DNA of 64,000 bases, from assembly GCA_016787445.1 (NCBI GenBank), contig JAEUTQ010000021.1, forward strand, positions 1 to 64,000, in the 5' to 3' direction. Under the pieces are notes generated by a model. That model worked only from the letters and a program-made list of their open reading frames with translations, was not told the DNA's origin and searched no databases. This DNA is from Bacteroidia bacterium. GTDB taxonomy: Bacteria > Bacteroidota > Bacteroidia > B-17B0 > Aurantibacillaceae. This document shows, piece after piece, positions 7,879 to 17,230 of the stretch. A program made the position numbers and the translations under genes. Each line of letters begins with the position of its first letter. Position 1 is the stretch's first letter.

Positions 7879-9621
7879 ATGAAACGCTTTCTTATTATAA
7901 TCTTACTATTCACATATCTTTTGCCTGAGGCATTTAGCCAGTCATTTGAAAAAAACTTTGGTTCAGCGAATAATGATATCATTCGATCCATGAAACTAAC
8001 TAACGACAAAGGAATGATTGTTTGTGGTGATGATAACGGAATACGACTTACAAAATTTGACTCAACAGGCAATTTAAACTGGTCTAAGGCATACCCAATG
8101 ATTGCACCGGGTATGAGAAATCCTGTAGTGCATTTAAAAAATTCCGGCTACGCATTATGTGGTCAGGGACAGGGTATGGGGCTCATTATGGCCCTTAATC
8201 CAAATGGGAACGTATTATGGGGGAAATATTACTCACTTGTAAATAGCTTCACAAGCATTAAACAAACCTTTGACAAGGGATATATTATTGCCGGAGGAAG
8301 AGTGATTAGTTCTGAATCTATAATTATGAAAACCGATTCTAACGGAACAATTATTTGGACTTACTTAATTAAAAATTCTAATTCCATAAATGATTTACAT
8401 ATTAATGACATTATTGAACTACCTTCTGATTCGGGTTTAATAGCAACATTCAGACACAATCCACCACCTGGAACCCAAGAATTTATTACTTTTTTAAAGC
8501 TATCTAAAAGTGGTAATCTTATTTGGCAAAGAAAAATCAACACACCCAATCTTCAAATATTTGGCAATTTACACTTAATGGAGAATGAAGATGTCTTATT
8601 AGCATCCCCTTTTTTTGGCTTTGTAAAGTTGGATAAATCGGGATTAAATGGTGAGCTAATTGGAGCGTCTCCCTTGTCAATGAGCAATTATGTTATTCGT
8701 GATGTTCTCCCTTCTAAACGTTTTAAAAAGGGGTTTTTGGTCTTGGGAACCGGAGGCACAACCGTTTCGGACTTTATTCTTTCTGAAATTGATTCTTTAG
8801 CTAATGTCATTTGGGCAAAACATATAGGAGGGGCTAATTTTGAATATGCCATGAACTTCTATCAAACATCATCTAAAAATATTATTATTTCAGGTTTAAC
8901 TAAAAGTTTTTCATCAGGCAACAACGACTATTACCTAGTTAAAACAGATAGCTTAGGCAATACTTGTAATTCAGATACTATTGCGCTCGTTAATATGAGT
9001 AACACGCCTTTTACAACATCTGCATTAACCAGTACTTTATCCCCCTTTGTTGCCGGCGTAATAACAAATACAGTATTCGTTGAAAGCACAAATACTTTTA
9101 CATTGCAAAATCCATGCGTTTGTCAACCTCCTATGGCAAGTTTTTCGGTTAACTCATCTGGCTTTGTAACTGATAAATCGTTATGGGCGAATAAATGGTA
9201 CTGGTGGTTTAGCACCGGTGCAATTGACACAATAAATATTAATGGATCAACAAATACCTTTTCTGTCAACGGCACTTATACGGTTTGCTTAAAAGTTACT
9301 AATAACTGCGGCAGTGATTCCACATGCGTTCCTTTCACCTATATTCAACCCGGTCCAATTTCTGTTTCTGAACTTTCTGAAAATAGTTTCTTACAACTTT
9401 TTCCTAATCCCGCAATCGACTATTTAACAATACTATTAAATAACCCATATACTGAATTCACTGATTACTACTTTTATAACACTTTAGGAGAAAAGGTATT
9501 GAACGTAAAGCTAAAAAACGGAGAAAACATTGTTAATTTAACTGAACTTCGGCAAGGAGTTTATTATCTGCGAGGAGAAAATAAAAATAGTGTTCTCGTT
9601 AAAAAAGTAATAAAAAATTAA
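7879..9621 (+). CDS. Secreted repeat protein with type IX (type A) sorting domain
   Basis: A 580-residue exported protein. The signal peptide is MKRFLIIILLFTYLLPEAFS. Residues about 25-370 look like repeated propeller-type units: recurrent patterns of the form GFLVLGTGG...ILSEIDSLANVIWAKHIGG and KTDSNGTIIWTY. A PKD/Ig-like segment follows (about 420-490: ASFSVNSSGFVTDKSLWANKWYWWF). The last 75 residues are a type A sorting domain (LQLFPNPAIDYLTILL ... GVYYLRGENKNSVLVKKVIKN). It is predicted to be secreted and anchored by PorU. It is the only plus-strand gene between yqeY and ftsZ and may be an insertion into an older gene order. Confidence 0.8.
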   Translation: MKRFLIIILLFTYLLPEAFSQSFEKNFGSANNDIIRSMKLTNDKGMIVCGDDNGIRLTKFDSTGNLNWSKAYPMIAPGMRNPVVHLKNSGYALCGQGQGMGLIMALNPNGNVLWGKYYSLVNSFTSIKQTFDKGYIIAGGRVISSESIIMKTDSNGTIIWTYLIKNSNSINDLHINDIIELPSDSGLIATFRHNPPPGTQEFITFLKLSKSGNLIWQRKINTPNLQIFGNLHLMENEDVLLASPFFGFVKLDKSGLNGELIGASPLSMSNYVIRDVLPSKRFKKGFLVLGTGGTTVSDFILSEIDSLANVIWAKHIGGANFEYAMNFYQTSSKNIIISGLTKSFSSGNNDYYLVKTDSLGNTCNSDTIALVNMSNTPFTTSALTSTLSPFVAGVITNTVFVESTNTFTLQNPCVCQPPMASFSVNSSGFVTDKSLWANKWYWWFSTGAIDTININGSTNTFSVNGTYTVCLKVTNNCGSDSTCVPFTYIQPGPISVSELSENSFLQLFPNPAIDYLTILLNNPYTEFTDYYFYNTLGEKVLNVKLKNGENIVNLTELRQGVYYLRGENKNSVLVKKVIKN

Positions 9622-9626
9622 ATTAC

Positions 9627-9660
9627 AAAAAAAGCCGCTTCTTACAGGAAGCGGCTTTTT
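9627..9660. terminator. Bidirectional intrinsic terminator
   Basis: GCCGCTTC (9634-9641), a 6-base loop and GAAGCGGC (9648-9655) form an 8-bp stem, preceded by seven A and followed by five T. It lies between the convergent cargo gene and ftsZ and can serve both. Confidence 0.9.
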
Positions 9661-9678
9661 ATCTTAGGACTTGTTTAA

Positions 9679-11259
9679 TTAATCCACATTATCATGCAGA
9701 AAAGAGTTATTCGGACGAATCTCGATTTTTTTGTCGTCACCTTCCGATAAAGTGAAACGAGATACTTGTGATTCAGATGACGGTGTTTTGTTCTCCAATT
9801 GGATGTTCTTACGAGAGAACGCAGTTTCTTTTTCCAATTGCGCTAAACCATCCGGGCTTTTCATCTTTAAGGTAATTTCTTTCAGCTTGCGTATACGCTC
9901 TTGCGCTAAACGAATTTGCTCTTCACGAGAAACTGTTTCAGTATGACTTTCTTCAGAAGTTGTATCCGTTGTTTCGCTATTTACTGTATGGAAAGTAAAT
10001 TCAGTGGTAGTTGTACTTTCAGAAACTGTTTCTTCTGTTTTGCTTTCAATAGTAGTTTCGGTTGTATTAACGGTATAGGTAATTTCCTCCTGCTTTGTTT
10101 CTATTACAGTTGGCACTACATTCACAACAACCGGCTCTTCTACTTTCTCTTCTGTTTTAGTATACACAAACGGTTCAGCTTTTTGAACTTCATCTACAAT
10201 ACTGGTTTGCTTTACTTCAGCAACTGGCTTCACTTCCGGCTGATCTAAACTTACCACCTTACGGTCTTTATTTAAAATCGGCGGCTCATAACCAAATGAT
10301 TTTGTATTAAATCCGGTTGCGATAATTGTTACCGATACGCTATCACCTAATGAAGGATCAGTACCGTAACCTGTAATTAATTCTGCTGTACCACCTGCAG
10401 CTTCCTGAATGAAGTCAGTGATTTCACCAAATTCATCCATATCGATATCATCAGAACCACTCATGATATTTAATAACACATGGCGTGCACCGCGGATATC
10501 ATTATCATTTAATAATGGTGAATTTAATGATTCTTCTACGGCACGCAATGCACGGCGTTCTCCGCTCGCTATCGCAGAACCCATGATAGCCACACCACTG
10601 TCTTTCATTACTGTCTTCACATCATTGAAGTCAACGTTGATGTGCATGTGTAAGCTGATGATTTCAGCGATACTTTTTGCAGCACCGGTTAATACATCAT
10701 CGGCATGAGCAAAAGCTTCACTCATTTTTAAGTTGCCATATATTTCACGCAATTTATCATTACCAATAACTAATAAAGTATCTACATACTTTTTCATTTC
10801 TTCCAAACCTTGCTCGGCTTGAGCACGACGTTTCTTACCTTCAAAGGCGAAAGGAATAGTAACTATACCAACAGTTAAAATACCTAATTCTCTCGCAACT
10901 GAAGCAATCACAGGCGCCGCACCGGTACCTGTACCACCACCTAAACCGGCAGTGATGAACACCATTTGCGTGTTATCTTCTAAATATTTGCGAATCTCTT
11001 CTACTGATTCAATAGCCGCTTCACGACCTACTTCAGGAATTGAACCTGCGCCCAATCCTTTTGTTAAGTGTGAACCTAACTGAATTTTATGAGGAACCGG
11101 ACTTTTTTCCAAAGCCTGGTGATCCGTATTACAAATGATAAAATCTACTCCTTTAATACCTAAGCGGTACATATGGTTAACGGCGTTACTTCCGCCTCCA
11201 CCTACACCAATTACTTTGATAATTGAGTGTTCGTCTTTTGGTAATTCAAATTGCATCAT
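9679..11259 (-). CDS. ftsZ: Cell-division GTPase FtsZ
   Basis: A 526-residue tubulin-like GTPase. The GTP-binding loop GGGTGTG is at 107-113, and the catalytic T7 loop NVDFNDVKTVM is near 210. The conserved globular domain ends near residue 320. It is followed by a long, low-complexity Thr/Glu-rich linker (about 335-435), a charged helix (REEQIRLAQERIRKLKEITL) and a short conserved-looking tail ending IRPNNSFLHDNVD, which probably contacts FtsA. FtsZ polymerises into the septal ring. Two ATGs lie in tandem (11257-11259 and 11254-11256); either could be used. A 91-base gap, the longest in the cluster, separates it from ftsA. Confidence 0.98.
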   Translation of the reverse strand: MMQFELPKDEHSIIKVIGVGGGGSNAVNHMYRLGIKGVDFIICNTDHQALEKSPVPHKIQLGSHLTKGLGAGSIPEVGREAAIESVEEIRKYLEDNTQMVFITAGLGGGTGTGAAPVIASVARELGILTVGIVTIPFAFEGKKRRAQAEQGLEEMKKYVDTLLVIGNDKLREIYGNLKMSEAFAHADDVLTGAAKSIAEIISLHMHINVDFNDVKTVMKDSGVAIMGSAIASGERRALRAVEESLNSPLLNDNDIRGARHVLLNIMSGSDDIDMDEFGEITDFIQEAAGGTAELITGYGTDPSLGDSVSVTIIATGFNTKSFGYEPPILNKDRKVVSLDQPEVKPVAEVKQTSIVDEVQKAEPFVYTKTEEKVEEPVVVNVVPTVIETKQEEITYTVNTTETTIESKTEETVSESTTTTEFTFHTVNSETTDTTSEESHTETVSREEQIRLAQERIRKLKEITLKMKSPDGLAQLEKETAFSRKNIQLENKTPSSESQVSRFTLSEGDDKKIEIRPNNSFLHDNVD

Positions 11260-11272
11260 GTTGGTATATTTA

Positions 11273-11338
11273 TTAGTTATTATTTTTTAGTTATTAGTTT
11301 TTAATATTTAGTGTTTCATCTATTAAAAACTCAACACT
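11273..11338 (-). repeat. Direct and inverted repeats in the ftsA-ftsZ gap
   Basis: The 10-mer TTAGTTATTA occurs exactly twice (11273-11282 and 11287-11296), 14 bases apart. AGTGTT (11310-11315) and AACACT (11333-11338) are inverted with a 17-base loop. All lie in the 91-base leader directly before ftsZ. AT-rich composition weakens the significance. Confidence 0.4.
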
Positions 11339-11350
11339 TAACATTCATCA

Positions 11351-12700
11351 TTATTCAATATCGTCGCTCATCCAATCTTTGGCTCTGGTAATTAAAGTAT
11401 CAAAGAATGTTCCTGCTTTTTTCTTGGAATGATCGACCACTTTCTTTTCTTCCTTCTTTTTTTCTTCTTGTGTTACTTCAGCCACTTTCATGGTATTGTT
11501 TCCTCGCTTCGCTTCGCGCTCGTATTTCTCAATACCCTTCATTACTAAACCAACACCGGTTGCATATAATGGATTTTTCAATTCATCATCAGCAGCTGCT
11601 AAATGTTCGTTTGGTGTTCCAATGCGGCAATCCATTCCTGTCGTTAACATTACTAATTGAGGTAAGTGCTTTAACATAGAACCACCACCGGTTACTACAA
11701 TTCCTGCCGATAATTTGCGCTCGTAACCTGAGTTTTTAATTTCAAATAAAACGAATTCTAAAATTTCTTCCATACGTGCCTGAATAATCTGCGCTAAGAA
11801 TTTTACAGAGATTTCTTTATGCGGACGACCACGTAAACCAGGAATAGAAATAATTTCATTTTCCTGATTTTCCTGCGCTAATGCAGAACCAAATCTGATT
11901 TTTAATTGCTCCGCTTGTGTTTTAATAATACTGCATCCTTCTTTAATATCATCTGTAATAATATTACCTCCGAAAGGAATCACAGCAGTGTGACGAATAA
12001 TTCCATCATAGAAAATAGCCACATCGGTCGTTCCACCACCAATGTCAACTAAAACAACACCGGCTTCTTTTTCTTCATCACTTAAAACCGCATCAGCACT
12101 TGCCAATGGCTCTAAGTGTAAATCCACTGTTTCTAATCCGGCTCTGTTCACACATTTAAAAATATTTTTTACCGCAGAAACTTGTCCTGTAATTATATGG
12201 AAATTTCCTTCCAGGCGAATACCTGCATGTCCGATTGGATTTTTAATTCCGATTTCGCTATCGATGATATACTCTTGAGGAATCACATGGATAATTTCTT
12301 CACCCGGACTCATCACTAAACGGTGCATGTTATCAATCAAAGTATCTACATCCTTTTGATTAACTTCATCATCTAAAGACTGACGCGTAATCATACCACG
12401 GTGTTGAACACTCTTAATGTGTTGTCCGGCAATACCTACGATTACTTCTCCGATATCTACGTTTGCTTTATCGGCAGCAATAGCAACCGCGGCCTTAATA
12501 GAAGCAACAGTTTGCTCGATATTTACAACTACACCACGAGTAACGCCAAGAGACTCAGCTTTACCAATGCCAAGAATTTCAACTTTGCCGAATTCATTTT
12601 TACGGCCTACAATTGCAGCGATTTTAGTTGTACCAATATCCAATCCAACCACTAAATCAGATCCTTGGTTTTGATTGCTTGAGTTAACTGCGTTTTCCAT
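11351..12700 (-). CDS. ftsA: Cell-division actin-like ATPase FtsA
   Basis: A 449-residue actin-fold protein. It shows phosphate-1 VVGLDIGTTKIAAIVG near the N-terminus, VLVDIGGGTTDVAIF as phosphate-2 and VVTGGGSMLKHL as the adenosine motif. A C-terminal amphipathic helix (AGTFFDTLITRAKDWMSDDIE region) follows a lysine/glutamate-rich linker and would tether FtsZ to the inner membrane. The start is ATG at 12698-12700; an in-frame TTG at 12719-12721 would overlap ftsQ and is rejected. It lies 5 bases after ftsQ. Confidence 0.97.
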   Translation of the reverse strand: MENAVNSSNQNQGSDLVVGLDIGTTKIAAIVGRKNEFGKVEILGIGKAESLGVTRGVVVNIEQTVASIKAAVAIAADKANVDIGEVIVGIAGQHIKSVQHRGMITRQSLDDEVNQKDVDTLIDNMHRLVMSPGEEIIHVIPQEYIIDSEIGIKNPIGHAGIRLEGNFHIITGQVSAVKNIFKCVNRAGLETVDLHLEPLASADAVLSDEEKEAGVVLVDIGGGTTDVAIFYDGIIRHTAVIPFGGNIITDDIKEGCSIIKTQAEQLKIRFGSALAQENQENEIISIPGLRGRPHKEISVKFLAQIIQARMEEILEFVLFEIKNSGYERKLSAGIVVTGGGSMLKHLPQLVMLTTGMDCRIGTPNEHLAAADDELKNPLYATGVGLVMKGIEKYEREAKRGNNTMKVAEVTQEEKKKEEKKVVDHSKKKAGTFFDTLITRAKDWMSDDIE

Positions 12701-12705
12701 AAATT

Positions 12706-13515
12706 TTACTTTTTGGTGCAAACCACCTGGTTTTTATATTTTAAATTTACTATAGCGTATTTATTCCAATTATCGGTTTTGTTTAAGCCTTCATTGTAAA
12801 ACAATTTCAGCTTCTCAAATTTTTCAGCAATATCTTTCGCTTCTCCAAAAATTATTTTGTGTCCGCCTACTGAAGGATACATTTCAAATTCACGCTCCTC
12901 ATTTATACTCAATTGCTGAATCAAGGGATTAAGAATTGAGTCGTTAGTGATGTAAGTTGCCATTTCATAAATATCATCCAACATACTTACTTCGCTGAAA
13001 ATTTCGTTTTTAGCGATTTCTTTCACTGAATACATGTTGCGGCGAACAAAAGGCTCGTAAATATGTCCGTTTACAACCAGTACTCTTGCTGTGAATTTGT
13101 CGCTCAATGGCATTAGTTTACTTTGTGAATCGATGTAGTAACTTTCTCCACTCATGGTAATCACTCTGACAAGTGGAGTGCGTTGAAGCACATCAATTTT
13201 TACATCACCATTCACCGAAACACTTAAGTCAGCGTTTTCGATGGCGGGATGTGCATTTAATGCTTTTTCGAGTGAATTGATATCGATGTTTTTTAATTCA
13301 GTATTCAGAATAACATCGTTGCGCTCTTCAAAATAGCGCTTAATATCATCTTCATCCACAAAATCATTTTCACCGGTTTGGTTAACATTAATCTCCAATT
13401 GTTTTGCAACAATTTTGGTTTCCTTTTTGCTAACAAAAGCCAGCGAAGCCATTAAGCCCGATAATGCAATAATCCAAAGAACTGTAATTAATATTTTTTT
13501 ATAGTTTACTTTCAC
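12706..13515 (-). CDS. ftsQ: Cell-division protein FtsQ (POTRA-like)
   Basis: A 269-residue bitopic membrane protein: a short basic cytoplasmic tail, one transmembrane helix (about 8-26, ILITVLWIIALSGLMASLAF), then a periplasmic POTRA-like region (about 40-115) and a beta domain. FtsQ scaffolds FtsB/FtsL in the divisome. It starts with GTG at 13515, and the sequence GTGA joins the murC stop with this start (4-base overlap), which points to translational coupling. The sequence is divergent, as usual for this family, but the position between murC and ftsA is diagnostic. Confidence 0.9.
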   Translation of the reverse strand: MKVNYKKILITVLWIIALSGLMASLAFVSKKETKIVAKQLEINVNQTGENDFVDEDDIKRYFEERNDVILNTELKNIDINSLEKALNAHPAIENADLSVSVNGDVKIDVLQRTPLVRVITMSGESYYIDSQSKLMPLSDKFTARVLVVNGHIYEPFVRRNMYSVKEIAKNEIFSEVSMLDDIYEMATYITNDSILNPLIQQLSINEEREFEMYPSVGGHKIIFGEAKDIAEKFEKLKLFYNEGLNKTDNWNKYAIVNLKYKNQVVCTKK

Positions 13516-14903
13516 TTTATACGTTGCTTTAGCAACTCTTCAATTGGTGTAACCAGTTTATCGATATCGCCTGCTCCCATCGTCATCAACACTTCTGTAT
13601 TTTTATTTTTCAAAAACTCCAGAACGTTTTCTTTTTGTACCAAGTACTTATTCGACGATTTCATTTTGTCTAACAACATTTGTGAGTTGACACCCTCAAT
13701 CGGTAATTCGCGTGCCGGATAAATTTCAAGAAGTATGCACTCATCCAACATATCCAAACTTTTTGCAAAATCATCCGCAAAATCACGGGTGCGTGTAAAT
13801 AAGTGTGGTTGAAATATGCCGGTGATTTTTTTATCAGGATAAAGTTGTTTTGCTGCTCCAATGGATGCTTTCAACTCTTCCGGATGATGCGCATAATCAT
13901 CAATGTAAATTACATTTTCTGATTTCACTCTGTAATCGAACCTGCGTTTAACACCTTGAAAAGAACGTAATGCTTGTTTTATAGTTTCGCCTTTTATCCC
14001 TAACTGTTGCGCTATGGTAACTGCAGCTATGGAATTCTCTACATTGTGTAAACCGGGTAAGCCAATTACCACATCAGTAATTTTCTCAACCGGACTTACA
14101 ATATCGTAATGAAAGGCGCCGTCTTTAACCTGCACCGATTCAGCACAATATTCCGTATTTAAATTTAGCGAGTAGATAAGCCTCTTATTGGTGAGCTTCA
14201 ATTCGTTATCAACATTCTTTTTAACAATCAAACACCCGTCGGATTTAACCAGTTTTGAGAAGAGAAAATAGCCTTCCAGCACACTGTTTTTATCGCCGTA
14301 AATATCCAGATGATCCGCGTCTACACTGGTAATAACGGCAATGTGCGGACTAAGTGTCAAGAAAGAACGGTCGTATTCATCGGCCTCCACCACAACATAA
14401 GCGTTGGAATCATTCGGGTTTCCTAAAAGCAAATTGGTTCCGTAATTTTTTGAAATTCCACCCATAAATGAGTAGCAATTAATACCCGCCGTTTTTAAGA
14501 GATGCGTAACTAAAGTGGTTGTGGTTGTTTTGCCATGCGTTCCGGCAATCGCTATGGTTTTGAACGATTGTGTTATCTCACCTAAAACCTGCGAACGCTT
14601 TTTAATGTTAAATCCGTTACTTTCTAAATAAACATACTCGGCATGATTTTTTGGAACGGCCGGCGTATACACAATTAAAACCTCCTCGGGTCTAAATCCG
14701 GAAAGAATGGATTTAAGTAACTCAACATCTTCATTATAGTGGCACTTTATATTCTCCCCTTCTAATTCCTTGGTAAGTACAGTTTGAGTTTTATCATACC
14801 CCTGGACGTTCTTACCATAATGATTAAAGAAACGGGCCAATGCACTCATGCCTATTCCGCCAACACCTAAGAAATAATATAATTTATAATCGAGTATCTT
14901 CAT
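13512..14903 (-). CDS. murC: UDP-N-acetylmuramate--L-alanine ligase MurC
   Basis: A 463-residue Mur ligase. It has an N-terminal nucleotide-sugar-binding GVGGIGMSALARFFNHYG, the ATP-binding loop GTHGKTTTTTL and the central segments VVEADEYDRSFL and ITSVDADHLDIYG. The C-terminal domain carries YIDDYAHHPEEL. It adds L-alanine to UDP-MurNAc in the cytoplasm. The start is ATG at 14901-14903, 26 bases after murG, and the stop overlaps the ftsQ start by 4 bases. Confidence 0.97.
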   Translation of the reverse strand: MKILDYKLYYFLGVGGIGMSALARFFNHYGKNVQGYDKTQTVLTKELEGENIKCHYNEDVELLKSILSGFRPEEVLIVYTPAVPKNHAEYVYLESNGFNIKKRSQVLGEITQSFKTIAIAGTHGKTTTTTLVTHLLKTAGINCYSFMGGISKNYGTNLLLGNPNDSNAYVVVEADEYDRSFLTLSPHIAVITSVDADHLDIYGDKNSVLEGYFLFSKLVKSDGCLIVKKNVDNELKLTNKRLIYSLNLNTEYCAESVQVKDGAFHYDIVSPVEKITDVVIGLPGLHNVENSIAAVTIAQQLGIKGETIKQALRSFQGVKRRFDYRVKSENVIYIDDYAHHPEELKASIGAAKQLYPDKKITGIFQPHLFTRTRDFADDFAKSLDMLDECILLEIYPARELPIEGVNSQMLLDKMKSSNKYLVQKENVLEFLKNKNTEVLMTMGAGDIDKLVTPIEELLKQRIK

Positions 14904-14929
14904 TGGTTAATAGTTCAGAGTCGTAGATC

Positions 14930-16039
14930 TTATAAGTTGTACTTTGCCAGCTTTAAAACTTCCTTCGCAATTACATTAGCCGAATTATGATAAGCTAATG
15001 GTGCCATGTTATTTTCTAATTCTCTTTTTAATGATTCGTTATTGATTAAGGTCACCGCTTCTTTCACTAGCTTTTCTTTACACTCTGTGTCCTTGACTAA
15101 AATTGCCGCTTTCTTATTCACTAAGGCCATTGCATTTTGCGTTTGATGATCTTCCGCCGCTGTTGGAAGCGGAACCAAAATAGAAGCCTTTTTCACGATA
15201 CACAATTCTGAAACCGCACCGGCACCTGCGCGTGAAACAACCGCATCGGCAATCGCGTAGGCTAAATCCATTCGCGAAATAAAATCAACCGCTTTAATGT
15301 TCTTTGTTTCATAAGGACTTGCTTGTTGCTTAGCCTTTTCGAAATACACTTTTCCTGTCTGCCAGATCAATTGAATATTATTGTCAGCCAATATTTGCAA
15401 ACCCTCACCTATTCCTTCGTTGATTCCCTTTGCTCCCAAACTTCCACCAATTACCAATAAGGTTTTTTGGTTCGGGTTTAATCCGAAAAACTTTTGTCCT
15501 TCTTCTCTTAAATGTGAAACATCCTTAATGTCTTGGCGAACCGGATTACCGGTAAGCATAATTTTTTCCTTTGGGAAAAATTTCTCCATGCCTTCATAAG
15601 CCACGCAAATCTTTGCCGCCTTTTTTGCCAACCATTTATTCGTTACACCTGCGTATGAATTTTGTTCTTGTATTAAAGCCGGCACATCCATTGAAGTTGC
15701 TGCGCGCAGTAACGGTCCGCTTGCATAGCCTCCTGTCCCTACCACAACATCCGGTTTAAATTCTTTTACAATCGAACGCGCTTTTAAAACACTTTGAATT
15801 AACAGAAACGGAAATTTCAGATTGGCTAATGTTAATTTGCGTTGAATACCTGCAATTGGTAATCCGATAATTTTATAGCCGGCAGCAGGAACCTTTTCCA
15901 TTTCCATTTTCCCAAGAGCGCCAACAAACAAAATCTCAGCTTCAGGAACTAATTTTTTTATTTCATTAGCGATAGATACTGCAGGGAAGATATGTCCGCC
16001 CGTTCCGCCACCACTCAATATAACTTTAAGCTTCTTCAA
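14930..16039 (-). CDS. murG: Lipid II-forming GlcNAc transferase MurG (TTG start)
   Basis: A 369-residue GT-B glycosyltransferase that converts lipid I to lipid II on the inner face of the membrane. Motifs: KVILSGGGTGGHIFPAVSIA at the N-terminus, QEQNSYAGVTNKWLA, VIGGSLGAKGIN and VSRAGAGAVSEL. No ATG is available. TTG at 16037-16039 gives MKKLKVILSGGGTGG, which fits the family's usual N-terminus and length; it overlaps ftsW by 14 bases. GTGs further upstream (16078, 16063) would add an unconserved extension. Confidence 0.95.
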   Translation of the reverse strand: MKKLKVILSGGGTGGHIFPAVSIANEIKKLVPEAEILFVGALGKMEMEKVPAAGYKIIGLPIAGIQRKLTLANLKFPFLLIQSVLKARSIVKEFKPDVVVGTGGYASGPLLRAATSMDVPALIQEQNSYAGVTNKWLAKKAAKICVAYEGMEKFFPKEKIMLTGNPVRQDIKDVSHLREEGQKFFGLNPNQKTLLVIGGSLGAKGINEGIGEGLQILADNNIQLIWQTGKVYFEKAKQQASPYETKNIKAVDFISRMDLAYAIADAVVSRAGAGAVSELCIVKKASILVPLPTAAEDHQTQNAMALVNKKAAILVKDTECKEKLVKEAVTLINNESLKRELENNMAPLAYHNSANVIAKEVLKLAKYNL

Positions 16040-17174
16040 GGTTCTCTGTTGTTTTATCGTCACTACTTCTGCTAACACTTAAAATAATTCCTATAGCAAT
16101 ACAAGTAAACCAAATGGAAGTACCACCCATACTCACTAATGGTAATGGCTGACCTGTAACCGGAAATAAATTAACAGCCACCGCCATATTGATTAAAGCT
16201 TGAAACACTAAACTGAATGCGAGACCAGAAGCTAAATAGCCTCCGAATGTTTTTTCGGTGTCACGCATAATGCGAATACCGCGAAATAAAAATATCATAT
16301 AGAGAAAGAGCATTACAAAACCAATTAATAAACCATACTCTTCTATAATAATTGCATAAATAAAATCCGATGAGGCTTGCGGCAAAAATGCGCGTTGCGT
16401 ACTGTTACCCGGACCTTTTCCAATAACTCCACCGGTTGCAATGGCAATTTTAGCCTGCTCTGATTGATAATTACTTTTTGAATCCCCTTTAGAAAAATTT
16501 TCGATTCGCGCTTTCCATGTAGCTCCGCGTGGAATTGCGTTTGGAAATTGATAAATCACAACGCCCAATAATAAAGCAAAGGCGATGCAAAATCCGAGGA
16601 TGTAAAGTAAAAAACGAATTTTTACACGACCCACAAACATTAAAAACAAACAGTTTACGAAAAGTAATGCTGCTGTAGAAAAGTTGGCGGGTAATATTAA
16701 TGCGCAAACTAATCCGATTGGTATTAATAAATACTTGAACAACGATTTGAAATCACCAAGCTCTTCTTGCTTTGTGGTTAATACACGCGCTACATACATT
16801 AACAACATTAATTTAGCGATATCGGAAGTTTGGAAGGTAAGTCCGATTCCGGGAATTTCTAACCAACGGCTTGCCTCGCCCGCGCTTACACCACGCAATA
16901 ATGTATATAATAATAAGGGGATGGAAAGTATAAAACCGATTTGCGCAACTTTTGAGAATACCGTGTATTTTATTTTATGAAACACATACGTTAAACCAAA
17001 TCCCAAGGTGATAATCACCATGTGTTTAAATAAATAATACTCGGTATTACCTTGCTTGAATTTATGTGCCAATGTAACAATGGCACTATAAACAACCAAG
17101 ATGGAAATGAGTGATAGTAAGAGCATGATAGCCCATATCACCTTATCTCCTTTTAAGTAATTAAAAAGTTTCAC
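16026..17174 (-). CDS. ftsW: SEDS glycosyltransferase FtsW (GTG start)
   Basis: A 382-residue polytopic SEDS protein with about ten transmembrane helices and a conserved C-terminal loop PVTGQPLPLVSMGGTS. The periplasmic SNYQSEQAKIAIATGGVIGKGPGNSTQRAFLPQASSDFI region is strongly conserved in FtsW/RodA. It polymerises lipid II for septal peptidoglycan together with FtsI. The start is GTG at 17172-17174. The position between murD and murG supports FtsW and not RodA. Confidence 0.95.
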   Translation of the reverse strand: MKLFNYLKGDKVIWAIMLLLSLISILVVYSAIVTLAHKFKQGNTEYYLFKHMVIITLGFGLTYVFHKIKYTVFSKVAQIGFILSIPLLLYTLLRGVSAGEASRWLEIPGIGLTFQTSDIAKLMLLMYVARVLTTKQEELGDFKSLFKYLLIPIGLVCALILPANFSTAALLFVNCLFLMFVGRVKIRFLLYILGFCIAFALLLGVVIYQFPNAIPRGATWKARIENFSKGDSKSNYQSEQAKIAIATGGVIGKGPGNSTQRAFLPQASSDFIYAIIIEEYGLLIGFVMLFLYMIFLFRGIRIMRDTEKTFGGYLASGLAFSLVFQALINMAVAVNLFPVTGQPLPLVSMGGTSIWFTCIAIGIILSVSRSSDDKTTENLEEA

Positions 17175-17230
17175 GCATTACCTCCTGTCTCCCTTTTTGA
17201 GGAAGACGATTTAATTGATCGGTTAATTTT

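Noticed and set aside
12417-12674. Plus-strand reading frames of 80-85 codons inside ftsA
   Set aside because: They lie antisense to strongly conserved ftsA sequence and look like shadow frames with unlikely composition.
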